64,000 nt of DNA from Cupriavidus sp. D39 (GTDB taxonomy: Bacteria; Pseudomonadota; Gammaproteobacteria; Burkholderiales; Burkholderiaceae): contig NZ_JAPNLE010000009.1 of NCBI RefSeq assembly GCF_026627925.1, forward strand, positions 1,860,001-1,924,000, written 5' to 3'. Position numbers and translations under genes: made by a program. Shown here piece after piece: positions 23,031 to 31,144 of the stretch. Within the stretch, counting starts at the first letter, position 1, and each line of letters starts with the position of its first letter. Under the pieces are notes generated by a model that searched no databases, was not told the DNA's origin, and saw only the letters and a list, made by a program, of their open reading frames with translations.

Positions 23031-23261
23031 TCAGTCCGCCTCGTCCGCGGGCTGCATCGACCAGCCTGGTCCCTTGCCGTTCTTGTCGCTCTCGTGGCGC
23101 CAGCGGCAGCCGCAGTCGGCACAGGTGTAAGTGGCAAAGGTGATCGCGGGCTGGCCGCGCGGCTTGATGCGCTGCGTATCGGTCAGCAGCAGCCGGGGAT
23201 GCCCCGTGCCGCCAGTCGAGCCGGGCCGTATCTGCGCACAGGCCTCGCACATGCTCATCAT
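23031..23261 (-). CDS. Small Cys-rich (zinc-ribbon-like) protein
   Basis: Not recognised. Two adjacent ATGs (23261, 23258) follow GGGAG; the second has better spacing. About 76 residues with two Cys pairs, CEAC near the N-terminus and CADC in ATYTCADCGCRWRHESD, spaced as in a zinc ribbon. A metal-binding regulatory or structural role is possible but not shown. Confidence 0.55.
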   Translation of the reverse strand: MMSMCEACAQIRPGSTGGTGHPRLLLTDTQRIKPRGQPAITFATYTCADCGCRWRHESDKNGKGPGWSMQPADEAD

Positions 23262-23349
23262 CGCTCCCGCGCCTCGCGCATGCAGCCACCGCGTGGGCCG
23301 CTGCGCGCCGGCTGTGTCAATGCCGCGCGGCCCATGCCGCGCGTAGCGG

Positions 23350-23553
23350 CTATTTATCCGCCGCCATTGCCTTGAGCTGCGCGTCGCCAGCCACGCGCGC
23401 CGCGTCCGACGTGGTGAAGGTATCGTCCGAAACAATGGTGCGCTTGACCAGCTGCGCGGCGAAGTCGACCAGGGTGATCACCCATACGTAGCGCCCGGCC
23501 TGCGGCGCTGTCTGGACAATTGCCTGAAGATGCGGCGTGGAATCCTTAGCCAT
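23350..23553 (-). CDS. Small protein of unknown function (67 residues)
   Basis: GGAGGAG six bases before ATG 23553 strongly supports this start. The product MAKDSTPHLQAIVQTAPQAG continues to a C-terminus rich in Ala, Asp and Thr (FTTSDAARVAGDAQLKAMAADK). No signal peptide or membrane segment; function unknown. Confidence 0.6.
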   Translation of the reverse strand: MAKDSTPHLQAIVQTAPQAGRYVWVITLVDFAAQLVKRTIVSDDTFTTSDAARVAGDAQLKAMAADK

Positions 23554-23635
23554 GATGCTCCTCCGGAGAATCGGATCGGGCCACTGTAGCACGAGTTGCG
23601 CAGGAGGCGGTCGCAACGCCGGTGCCCCGCGCGGG

Positions 23636-24877
23636 TCAGACCACCTGCAGCTCGCGCAGCGTTTCCAGGTCGGCCGGCGTCAGGCCAAGTTCGCCATAGA
23701 ACGCCGCGTTGTGCTCGCCCACCGCGGGGCCGCTGCGGGGCGCAGGCGGCGCATGGCCGGAAAACCTCGGCACCATGCAGGGCGCGGGAATCGAGCCGAG
23801 ATCGGGGTCAGGCAAGCGGACGACCGCGCCGCGCGCCAGAAAATGTGGATCCTCCAGGATATCGACAATGGTGAAGATCTTGCTGAACGGGATCTCGTGC
23901 ACGCCCAGCGCCTGCGCCACGGCCGCATAGTCATGCGTGGCAAACCAGGCCTTGACGGCAGCGTCGAGCGCATCGAGATGGCGTACTCGCTCCGGGTTGC
24001 TGGCATAGCGCGGATCGTCGGCCATGGCCGGATCGCCGATGGCATGGCAAAGCCGGCGGAAGATCGGGTCCGACGAGGCCACCAGCGATACCCAGTGCCC
24101 GTCCGCCGTGGCGTACATATTGGACGGCGCAGTGTAGGTGGCACGATTGCCCGCGCGATTGCGCACCTGCCCCAGTTGCTCGTACTCCACCGCCAGCGGC
24201 TCCAGCAGGCGGAACAGTGCTTCGGTGGCCGACAAGTCGATCTCGCGCCCGCGCGCCTCGTTGCCATGCGCCTGCGCGCGGCGGCTGTCGGCCACCGCCG
24301 CCGCGATCGAGAACGCGCCGAACAGGCCGGCCACCATGTCGCCCATCGGATAGTTCATGTGCATGGGGGAACCCGACGGGTCGCCCGCCAGGTTGGTGAA
24401 CCCGCTCATCGCCTCGAACACGCGTGCAAAGCCGGCGCGCCCGGCATACGGCCCGGTCTGGCCAAAACCGGTCAGGCGCAGGATCGTCAGGCGCGGATTG
24501 GCCGCGCGCAGGGTCTCGGCGTCGAGGCCCCAGCGGTCCAGCGTGCCGGTGCGGAAATTCTCCACCAGCACATCGAACTGCGGCAGCATCTTGAGGAACA
24601 GCGCGCGCCCTTGCGGCTTGCGCACGTCCAGCGTGATGCCGCGCTTGCCGCGGTTGGTGACCTTCCAGTACAGCGGCAACTTGCCCTTCACCGGCGCGAG
24701 CCCGCGCAGCGGATCGGTACCATTGGGCAACTCGAGCTTGACGACGTCCGCGCCCATGTCCGCGCACAGCGTGCTGGCAAATGGCGCGGCTACCACCGTA
24801 GCCATGTCGAGGATGCGCACACCGGCAAGCGGTCCGTTCTGCCGCGCGGCGGGCGCGTCTTGATTTGTGTGGTTCAT
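23636..24877 (-). CDS. CaiB/BaiF family (class III) CoA-transferase
   Basis: Cytoplasmic enzyme that moves CoA between a donor thioester and an organic acid. The 413-residue protein is of full family length. The N-terminal signature is PLAGVRILDMATVVAAPFAS, the catalytic Asp lies in YPMGDMVAGL, and the central Rossmann region has VENFRTGTLDRWGLD. Last gene of the minus-strand cluster with two acyl-CoA dehydrogenases and a solute receptor, suggesting that the imported acid is activated here and then dehydrogenated. The acid itself is unknown. Confidence 0.9.
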   Translation of the reverse strand: MNHTNQDAPAARQNGPLAGVRILDMATVVAAPFASTLCADMGADVVKLELPNGTDPLRGLAPVKGKLPLYWKVTNRGKRGITLDVRKPQGRALFLKMLPQFDVLVENFRTGTLDRWGLDAETLRAANPRLTILRLTGFGQTGPYAGRAGFARVFEAMSGFTNLAGDPSGSPMHMNYPMGDMVAGLFGAFSIAAAVADSRRAQAHGNEARGREIDLSATEALFRLLEPLAVEYEQLGQVRNRAGNRATYTAPSNMYATADGHWVSLVASSDPIFRRLCHAIGDPAMADDPRYASNPERVRHLDALDAAVKAWFATHDYAAVAQALGVHEIPFSKIFTIVDILEDPHFLARGAVVRLPDPDLGSIPAPCMVPRFSGHAPPAPRSGPAVGEHNAAFYGELGLTPADLETLRELQVV

Positions 24878-24917
24878 GATGGTGCCGAGGAGATATTGTT
24901 GTGTGGTGGAAGATGGC

Positions 24918-26102
24918 TCAGGGCCGCATGCCGCTCTTGAAAATGCGCCGCGCCAGCGTGGCGCGATGCAGCTCCGATGCGCCGTCGTAAATGCGGAATG
25001 GCCGCAGCTCGCGCTGGATCATCGAGACCGGCGTATCGTCGGAAATCCCTTGCGCGCCCATGATTTGCACAGCACGGTCCGCCACGCGCCACACGGCTTC
25101 CGACACAAAGACCTTGGTCATGGCCGACTCGTGCTTGACCGATTCGCCTGCGTCCATGCGCATGGCGCAATCGCGCACCATCAGCCGGCTGGCGTGCAGG
25201 TCGATATGCGAATCCGCCACCATGGCCTGGATCTGCTGGAGCTCGCACAAACGCTGCCCGAACGAATCGCGCTGCGCGGCATAGCGCTGGGCGATTTCCA
25301 TGGCGCGCGAGGCCCGGCCGATAAAGCGCATGCAGTGCGACAGCCTGGCGGGCTCCAGGCGCGCCTGCGCATAGTCGAAGCCCTTGCCCGGCTCGCCCAG
25401 CACGGCGTCGTCCGGCACCACGCATTGCGCCAGCAAGATCTCGCCGTGCCCACCGATCTGGTAGCCGTCCATGCCAGCGATATTGCGCACCAGCCGGTAA
25501 CCCGGGTTATCGGCATCCACCAGGAACATCGTGGCGCCGTCTTCCGTGCGTGCGAGCACGATGGCGAAGGCCGCGCCCACCGCGCCGCTGATAAACCACT
25601 TGTGCCCGTTCAGCACCCAGTTGCCTTTCGCGCGCTCGGCAATGGTGCGCAGCATGCCGGGATCGGAGCCCGCGCCGGGCGCCGGCTCGGTCATGGCAAA
25701 GCAGGAACGGATCTCGCCGCCGATCAGCGGCATCAGGTACTTGCGCTGCTGCGCCGGCGTGCCTTGCTGCAGCAGGTTGATCATGTTGGGCTGGTCGGGC
25801 GGCGCGCAATTGAGCGCGGGCGCGCCGAGAAAGCTGCGCCCCGCTTCCTCCAGCACTTGCGCACGCTCGCTCCAGTTCAAGCCGAGGCCGCCGTATTCGC
25901 GCGGCAAGTGCGGGGCGTAGATGCCGGCCTCGCGTGCGCGCGCCTGCAAGCCGCGCGTGACCGCGTCAAGCCGCACTACGTCGTGGGCCAGCGCTGGGTC
26001 CTCGCTGGGGATGGCATGCGCCTCGACGAAGCGGCGCACCGCCTCGCGTAGTTCGGTGAGGCGCGTATCCGGGCTGTCCGGGTGCGATGGCATGGTCGGC
26101 AT
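24918..26102 (-). CDS. Acyl-CoA dehydrogenase family protein
   Basis: FAD flavoprotein oxidising an acyl-CoA at C2-C3. N-terminal helical domain, then CFAMTEPAPGAGSDPGMLRT (FAD-binding loop), NGHKWFISGAVGAAFAIV, and a C-terminal helical domain with QRDSFGQRLCELQQIQAMVA. The position normally holding the catalytic Glu (YEG in this family) reads YDGASELHR, an Asp; similar Asp/Glu changes occur in ACAD10/11-like enzymes. ATG 26102 is chosen (5 bp after the receptor gene), giving 394 residues; 26093 is an alternative. Middle gene of the cluster. Confidence 0.88.
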   Translation of the reverse strand: MPTMPSHPDSPDTRLTELREAVRRFVEAHAIPSEDPALAHDVVRLDAVTRGLQARAREAGIYAPHLPREYGGLGLNWSERAQVLEEAGRSFLGAPALNCAPPDQPNMINLLQQGTPAQQRKYLMPLIGGEIRSCFAMTEPAPGAGSDPGMLRTIAERAKGNWVLNGHKWFISGAVGAAFAIVLARTEDGATMFLVDADNPGYRLVRNIAGMDGYQIGGHGEILLAQCVVPDDAVLGEPGKGFDYAQARLEPARLSHCMRFIGRASRAMEIAQRYAAQRDSFGQRLCELQQIQAMVADSHIDLHASRLMVRDCAMRMDAGESVKHESAMTKVFVSEAVWRVADRAVQIMGAQGISDDTPVSMIQRELRPFRIYDGASELHRATLARRIFKSGMRP

Positions 26103-26107
26103 CGCGC

Positions 26108-27085
26108 TTAGTCCAGTGTGGTGCCGGTCGACTTCACCAGCGCGGCCCACCATGCCGTATCGCTGCGGATCAGCGCGGCGAACTGCTCGGGCGTGTTGCC
26201 GACCGGCTCCGCGCCGAGGTCCACCAGGCGCTTGCGAATCTGCGGCTTGGCCAGGATCTTCACGGTCGCGTCATGCAGCTTGGCGATGATCGGGCGCGGC
26301 GTGCCGGCCGGCGCCATCAGCCCCTTCCACGCCGTCACCACATAGCCCTTGAGCCCGGCCTCCTCGACCGTCGGCACATCGGGCAAGGCGCTGGCGCGCT
26401 TGTCGCTGGCTACCGCCAGGGCACGCAGGCGCCCCGATTGCACATACGGCAGCAACGCCGGCATGTTGTCGATCATCAGCGTGATATGCCCGGCGATGAG
26501 GTCGGCTACCGCGGGGCCGCTGCCCTTGTACGGTACGTGCTGCAGCTTGATGCCGGCGGACTGGTTCAGCAACTCGCCCGCGAGTTGCGCCGGGGAGCCG
26601 TTGCCCGGCGAGCCAAAGCTGAGCTGCTCGGGCTTGCTCTTGGCATAGGCGATGAACTCCTTGAGGTTGCGCGCCGGCACCGAAGGGTTGATCACCATCA
26701 GGTTGTGCTCGCGCGCCAGCATCGTGATCGGCGCGAGGTCGCGCAGCGGGTCATAGGACATGCGCGCGTAAAGGCTGGGATTGATCACGGTGGGACCGGC
26801 CGCGGCCAACAGCAGCGTATAGCCGTCCGGCGCCGCCTTGGCCACCGCATCGCCGCCGATATTGCCACCCGCGCCAGCCTTGTTCTCAACGACCACGGTC
26901 TGGCCGAGTTCGTCCTTCAATTGCTCGGCCAGCAAGCGCGCCAGCGTATCGGTGGACCCACCCGGCGGGAACGGCACGACCAGGCGGATCACTTTGGCGG
27001 GATAGGCTGCCTCGGCAAGCGCAGGTTGCGCAAGCCCGAGCAGAGTCAGCAGGACGGAGCCCGCGGCAAGCATGGTTTTCAACAT
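26108..27085 (-). CDS. Bug-family (tripartite tricarboxylate) solute receptor
   Basis: Periplasmic binding protein of the Bug/TctC family, which delivers carboxylates to tripartite transporters or acts as a stand-alone receptor. CAAGGAG precedes ATG 27085; the signal peptide is MLKTMLAAGSVLLTLLGLAQ ... ALAEAA. The mature protein has the typical VVPFPPGGSTDTLARLLAEQ and ENKAGAGGNIGGDAVAKAAP motifs and closes at 325 residues. No membrane subunits of a tripartite system are nearby, which is common for this family in Burkholderiaceae. Confidence 0.92.
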   Translation of the reverse strand: MLKTMLAAGSVLLTLLGLAQPALAEAAYPAKVIRLVVPFPPGGSTDTLARLLAEQLKDELGQTVVVENKAGAGGNIGGDAVAKAAPDGYTLLLAAAGPTVINPSLYARMSYDPLRDLAPITMLAREHNLMVINPSVPARNLKEFIAYAKSKPEQLSFGSPGNGSPAQLAGELLNQSAGIKLQHVPYKGSGPAVADLIAGHITLMIDNMPALLPYVQSGRLRALAVASDKRASALPDVPTVEEAGLKGYVVTAWKGLMAPAGTPRPIIAKLHDATVKILAKPQIRKRLVDLGAEPVGNTPEQFAALIRSDTAWWAALVKSTGTTLD

Positions 27086-27164
27086 GGTGTCTCCTTGACG
27101 GAATGACGCCACCTGGCATGATGGCCGGCGGCTGTTCTGTGTCGTTCTGATAGCCCGCTGGCCT

Positions 27165-28328
27165 CTACGCATTGCCGGCCGCGGCCTGCGCCAGCGTGCG
27201 CTTGGCGATGTTGAGCTGGTGGATCTGGCTGGTGCCTTCGTACAGGCGGAACAAGCGCACATCGCGATAGAAGCGCTCGATGCCGAAGTCCGCGATATAG
27301 CCGTAGCCGCCAAACATCTGCACGCAGCGATCCGCCACGCGCCCGCACATCTCGGAGGCGAAGTACTTGCACATCGAGGCCTGCATGGTCACGTCCTCAC
27401 CGCGATCGCGCTGGCGCGCCGTCTCCATGATCAGCGCGCGCGCAGCAAAGATCTCGGTCTGGCAATCGGCGATCATCGCCTGCACCAGCTGGAATTCCGC
27501 CAGCGGCTGGCCGAACTGCTTGCGCTCGGTGACGAAGCGGATCGCTTCATCCAGCATGCGGATGGCCGGCCCGGTGCACAGCGCGGCCAAGTGGATGCGC
27601 TGCTTGTTGAGCACCTTCATCGCGGTGCGAAAGCCCTGCCCTTCCTCGCCCCCGATCAGGTTGGCGGCGGGCACGCGGCAATCGTTGAAGTGCACCTCCG
27701 AGACCGGCGAGCCCTCTTGCCCCATCTTGCGATACGGCTGCCCGGTGGTCAGGCCCGGCGTGCCGCGCTCCACGATAAATGCCGAGATGCCGGCGGCCCC
27801 GCTGCGCGCGGGATCGGTGCGCGCCATGACCGTGAACAAACCAGCGATGGGGGCGTTGGTGATGAAGCACTTGGTGCCGTTGAGCACGTAGTGGTCGCCG
27901 TCGCGCCGCGCGCAAGTCGTCAACGCCGTGGCATCCGAGCCGGCCTCCGGCTCGGTCAGCGCGAACGAGCCGGTCAGCTCGCCACTGGCGAGCAAGGGCA
28001 GGTAGCGGCGCTTCTGCTCGGGCGTGCCATCCGCCACCAGCGCTTCCGAGCCAATGCCGGTATTGGTGCCCACCCGCGCGCGGAAGGCTACCGAGCACTG
28101 GGACAACTCCAGCGCCGCCAACACGAGTTCCTCGGTTGTCATGCCGGCGCCGCCGTACGCCTCGGGAATCGAAAAACCGAACAAGCCCAGCTCGGCCATT
28201 TCCTTTACCAGCGCTTCGGGTATTGCATCGAGCGCGGCCACCTCGGCCTCGCGCGGCACCAGCCGCTCGCGCACGAAACGCCGCAATTCGGCCAGGAAGG
28301 CCTGAAAGGCGTCCGGTTCCCTGATCAT
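27165..28328 (-). CDS. Acyl-CoA dehydrogenase
   Basis: First gene of the catabolic cluster, 387 residues from ATG 28328 (GGAGCAAG upstream). All hallmarks are present: SIPEAYGGAGMTTEELVLAA, SFALTEPEAGSDATALTTCA (FAD/substrate loop), NGTKCFITNAPIAGLFTVMA, and the catalytic Glu in LFRLYEGTSQIHQLNIAKR. Probably medium- or short-chain specific. Cytoplasmic homotetramer by family knowledge. Divergent from the IclR genes 205 bp away, which likely control it. Confidence 0.93.
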   Translation of the reverse strand: MIREPDAFQAFLAELRRFVRERLVPREAEVAALDAIPEALVKEMAELGLFGFSIPEAYGGAGMTTEELVLAALELSQCSVAFRARVGTNTGIGSEALVADGTPEQKRRYLPLLASGELTGSFALTEPEAGSDATALTTCARRDGDHYVLNGTKCFITNAPIAGLFTVMARTDPARSGAAGISAFIVERGTPGLTTGQPYRKMGQEGSPVSEVHFNDCRVPAANLIGGEEGQGFRTAMKVLNKQRIHLAALCTGPAIRMLDEAIRFVTERKQFGQPLAEFQLVQAMIADCQTEIFAARALIMETARQRDRGEDVTMQASMCKYFASEMCGRVADRCVQMFGGYGYIADFGIERFYRDVRLFRLYEGTSQIHQLNIAKRTLAQAAAGNA

Positions 28329-28533
28329 CTGTCTTGCTCCATCCGGTAAGTGCCGCCGGGATCGGCTGCGTGGAAACCAGCGTAGCAAGCAGGGCCTGAA
28401 AAGCGGATCGATGTTTCGCTATCTTGAACGCGAGGCGTGCCCGGAATGCCCGGCAATGGCTATGATGGATGCGTATCCCGGCCCTGCGGTGCAGCCCATG
28501 CTTCGCCTTTGAACTGTCTTCCTCTCACGCCCG

Positions 28534-29316
28534 ATGCCGCCCCGCCCCCATCATCCGGACCCCGCCTTCGCCACCACGCTGGCGCACGGCCTGGCGCTGC
28601 TGCAGTGCTTTCGCGTGGGCGAGCCCGTCATGAGCAACAAGCAGCTGGTTGCGCGCACCGGGCTGTCCAAGGCCACCATCAGCCGCCTGACGTACACGCT
28701 GGCGGCGCGCGGGCTGTTGCTCTACGACACCGAGCTGCGCCGCTACCGGCTGGGCTCCACCGCGCTCTCGCTTGGCTACCCGCTGTTGGCCAGCCTCAAG
28801 GTCAGGCAGCTCGCGCGCCCGCTGATGAAGCAGCTCGCCGACGAAGTGGGCGGCTCGGTCTCGCTGGGCCTGCGCGACCGGCTGCAGATGGTCTACGTGG
28901 AAACCAGCCGCGGGCACGACGCCATCGCCTTCCGGCCCGATATCGGCGCCTCGCTGCCCATGCTCCCCACCGCCATTGGACGCGCCTGGCTCTGCCAGGC
29001 GCCGCCCGGCGAGCGCGAGCCGGTGCTGGCTGCGCTGCGCGCCAGCGATGCCGGGCAATGGCACGCGCACGCCGCCGCGCTGGAAGCCGCGGCGCACGAT
29101 TTCGCCACGCTCGGCTTCTGCCTGTCGCGCGGGGAATGGCAGCGCGACGTGCATGCCGTGGCCGTGCCGATGCGTGCCGAGATCGACGGCGAGATACTGG
29201 TCTTCAATTGCGGGGCGCCAAGCGCCCGGATGACGCCGCGAAAGCTCGAACGCGAAATGGGTCCCAGGCTGCTGCGGATGGTGCGGCGCGTGGAGACCGC
29301 GTTGGGGATCGCGTGA
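28534..29316 (+). CDS. IclR-family transcriptional regulator (first of two)
   Basis: A 260-residue regulator with an N-terminal winged HTH (NKQLVARTGLSKATISRLTY) and a GAF-like effector domain (GGSVSLGLRDRLQMVYVETS). It starts at 28534, divergent from the acyl-CoA dehydrogenase gene. Its stop overlaps the next IclR gene by TGATG. The two proteins are clearly paralogous along their whole length. Effector unknown. Confidence 0.88.
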   Translation: MPPRPHHPDPAFATTLAHGLALLQCFRVGEPVMSNKQLVARTGLSKATISRLTYTLAARGLLLYDTELRRYRLGSTALSLGYPLLASLKVRQLARPLMKQLADEVGGSVSLGLRDRLQMVYVETSRGHDAIAFRPDIGASLPMLPTAIGRAWLCQAPPGEREPVLAALRASDAGQWHAHAAALEAAAHDFATLGFCLSRGEWQRDVHAVAVPMRAEIDGEILVFNCGAPSARMTPRKLEREMGPRLLRMVRRVETALGIA

Positions 29317-30128
29317 TGGCATCGACGCCTTCGCGCGGCACGCCCGTGGCCGACGAGCGCGACACCGGCGACCGCCAGTTCGCCACCACGCTCGCGCACG
29401 GCATCGATATCCTGCTGGCCTACCGTCCTGGCGAGTCCCTGCTTGGCAACAAGGAATTTGCACAACGCACCGGCCAGTCCCGGTCGGCCGTGGCCAGGCT
29501 CACGCACACGCTGACCGTGCTCGGCTACCTGCGCCGCGACGCCACACAGGCCAAGTACCGGCTTGGCGCGCCCGTACTCTCGCTCGGCTATCCGCTGCTG
29601 GCCAGCATGCATATCCGCCAGATTGCCCGGCCATTGATGAAAGAACTCGCCGATCGCGTCGGCGGCGCGGTGTCGCTAGGCATGCGCGACCGCACGCAGA
29701 TGATCTATGTGGAGACCGCCCGCTCCACCGACAGCCTCGTGGTCACACCGGACATCGGCGCCGCGCTGCCCATGCTCACCACCGCCATCGGCAAGGCCTG
29801 GCTATGCAAGGCGCCCGCCGAAGAACGCGACAGCGTGCTCAATCGCCTGCGCCTGCAGGACCCGGATGCCTTCCTGCGCTTCCAGCCGCAGTTCCCCCGC
29901 CTGCGGCAGGATTTCGAGGCCAAGGGCTACTGCGTGAACCGTGGCGAATGGCGCAGCGATGTCTATGGCTTTGCCGTGCCGCTGTTCCGGCCAGTGGACT
30001 CGCAATGGATGATATTCAACTGCGGGGTATCGGCACCGGCCGGGCCATTCGCCGCGCGCGAGCGGGAAGTCGCCCCGCAGTTGCTGGACCTGGCGCGGAA
30101 CGTGGAAAGACTGCTGGGGATGCGGTGA
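29316..30128 (+). CDS. IclR-family transcriptional regulator (second of two)
   Basis: A 270-residue regulator starting at the ATG inside TGATG (29314-29318). HTH region NKEFAQRTGQSRSAVARLTH; effector domain GGAVSLGMRDRTQMIYVETA, very like its upstream neighbour. Segments such as LSLGYPLLAS and RGEWRSDV are shared between the paralogues. Coupled translation suggests stoichiometric production, perhaps a heteromeric or two-signal control of the divergent CoA cluster; this is inference. Confidence 0.87.
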   Translation: MASTPSRGTPVADERDTGDRQFATTLAHGIDILLAYRPGESLLGNKEFAQRTGQSRSAVARLTHTLTVLGYLRRDATQAKYRLGAPVLSLGYPLLASMHIRQIARPLMKELADRVGGAVSLGMRDRTQMIYVETARSTDSLVVTPDIGAALPMLTTAIGKAWLCKAPAEERDSVLNRLRLQDPDAFLRFQPQFPRLRQDFEAKGYCVNRGEWRSDVYGFAVPLFRPVDSQWMIFNCGVSAPAGPFAAREREVAPQLLDLARNVERLLGMR

Positions 30129-30143
30129 AAACGCCGGAACGGC

Positions 30144-30536
30144 TCAATGCTCGAAATCCAGCCCGCCAAGCAGCACGGTAGGGTCCGCCTGCGAGCGCGT
30201 CCCGAAATCGATCTGCCGGGGCGTTTGCCACGCGCGCATCTTGCCCGGAAGGGCAGCGAGATAGTGCTCGAATTTTTCCGCGCCACCGGCAGCAAACAGC
30301 CCTTCCACCTCAAGCCCGTCCCACGACAGGTAGACGTTCAACTGCTGCGCGAACCGCCGCGGCTCATCGAACGGTTCGCCGCAAAGGTGGACGCGCGCCG
30401 CCCGGCCAGGCCTCTCGTCCGGCACCACCGCGACCTGAATGCGGCCCCTGAACAAATCCGTGATCGTCTGGGCGATGCGCGGGGCCAACTCCGCATTGAA
30501 GCGCGCTGCAATGTCTTGGCTCACTGAATGTCTCAT
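30144..30536 (-). CDS. Conserved protein of unknown function (130 residues)
   Basis: Not recognised. Begins MRHSVSQDIAARFNAELAPR and contains RIQVAVVPDERPGRAARVHL and FEHYLAALPGKMRAW. No signal peptide or membrane segment; the sequence looks like a compact cytoplasmic domain. Ribosome-binding site weak. It is convergent with the second IclR gene, 15 bp away, so it is not part of that operon. Confidence 0.6.
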   Translation of the reverse strand: MRHSVSQDIAARFNAELAPRIAQTITDLFRGRIQVAVVPDERPGRAARVHLCGEPFDEPRRFAQQLNVYLSWDGLEVEGLFAAGGAEKFEHYLAALPGKMRAWQTPRQIDFGTRSQADPTVLLGGLDFEH

Positions 30537-30651
30537 CCCGATTTTTTATCGATCGTAGCACGGCGCGTTCGCCGCGACGGCCTCGGGAATGCTCGCGGAT
30601 CGCCACGTGCGCCAGAACTCACAAGCACGATGGCCCGCCATCAAACTCAGG

Positions 30652-30679
30652 TTGACCCCGCCGTGCGCCGACCTATACT
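30652..30679 (+). promoter_or_regulatory. Strong sigma-70-type promoter of the RNA gene
   Basis: TTGACC (30652-30657) and TATACT (30674-30679), 16-bp spacer. It lies in a region without any convincing ORF and points at the structured RNA that follows. Confidence 0.7.
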
Positions 30680-30685
30680 GAAGAT

Positions 30686-30882
30686 CTGCCGACTGAGACA
30701 CGCAGTAGCAAAGCGAAGGTAAGCGGCAGATGATCCTCTGGCCAACATGGCAGTGAGATCAAGCAAGCCGATTAGGCTTGCAAGTCCGAACCGGATCCCA
30801 ATGAGTTTGCCGACCCGGTTCGGTCCCCTCCCCTCTTCAACTGCGGGAGATTAAAAAAGCACCTGCTACAGGTGCTTTTTCT
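30686..30882 (+). ncRNA. Unidentified structured small RNA (~197 nt)
   Basis: No ORF of note lies here, yet the segment has its own promoter and a strong terminator. Complementary arms define a chain of hairpins: TCTGCCG/CGGCAGA (30685-30691, 30724-30730), an imperfect GATC...GATC hairpin (30732-30760), GCAAGCC/GGCTTGC with loop GATTA (30763-30781), CCGAACCGG/CCGGTTCGG (30786-30833), and CTCCC/GGGAG around a CTCTTCAACTGC loop. A C/T-rich segment TCCCCTCCCCTC (about 30833-30838) could pair with ribosome-binding sites. I compared it from memory with 6S RNA, tmRNA, RNase P RNA, SRP RNA and c-di-GMP riboswitches and found no match. Confidence 0.65.
30854..30880 (+). terminator. Rho-independent terminator of the small RNA
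   Basis: A 12-bp stem AAAAAGCACCTG / CAGGTGCTTTTT with a 3-base loop (CTA) and a U-run. Very strong. Confidence 0.9.
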
Positions 30883-30953
30883 ATGATGGGGAGCCCACCT
30901 GATGCCAGGACTCCAGATGCACGTGGTGCCCCTGAAACCTGCCCCGGAAATAG

Positions 30954-30982
30954 AAAAAGCCCTTGAGTATCAAGGGCTTTTT
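30954..30982 (-). terminator. Terminator downstream of tRNA-Ser
   Basis: A 13-bp stem AAAAAGCCCTTGA / TCAAGGGCTTTTT with a 3-base loop, about 10 bp past the tRNA 3' end on the minus strand. Confidence 0.85.
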
Positions 30983-30991
30983 CCGTTGTTC

Positions 30992-31082
30992 TGGCGGAGA
31001 GACGGGGATTCGAACCCCGGATAGGCTATTAACCTATACACGCTTTCCAGGCGTGCGACTTAAACCGCTCATCCATCTCTCC
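30992..31082 (-). tRNA. tRNA-Ser (anticodon GGA)
   Basis: A 91-nt tRNA with the long variable arm of class II tRNAs. Read on the minus strand, the acceptor arm is GGAGAGA with an encoded 3' CCA, the anticodon loop is CTGGAAA, and the T-loop is GGTTCGAATCC. Reads UCC/UCU codons. Confidence 0.95.
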
Positions 31083-31144
31083 AGCAAGTCCGCGAGTATA
31101 TCAGAGTGTTGTTTCGCAAATCTAGTGTTTCGTGCTCGAAGGCC

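Noticed and set aside
30686-30882. 6S RNA, tmRNA, SRP RNA or c-di-GMP riboswitch
   Set aside because: The characteristic conserved bases of these RNAs (as I remember them) are not found; no downstream gene on the plus strand is positioned for a riboswitch.
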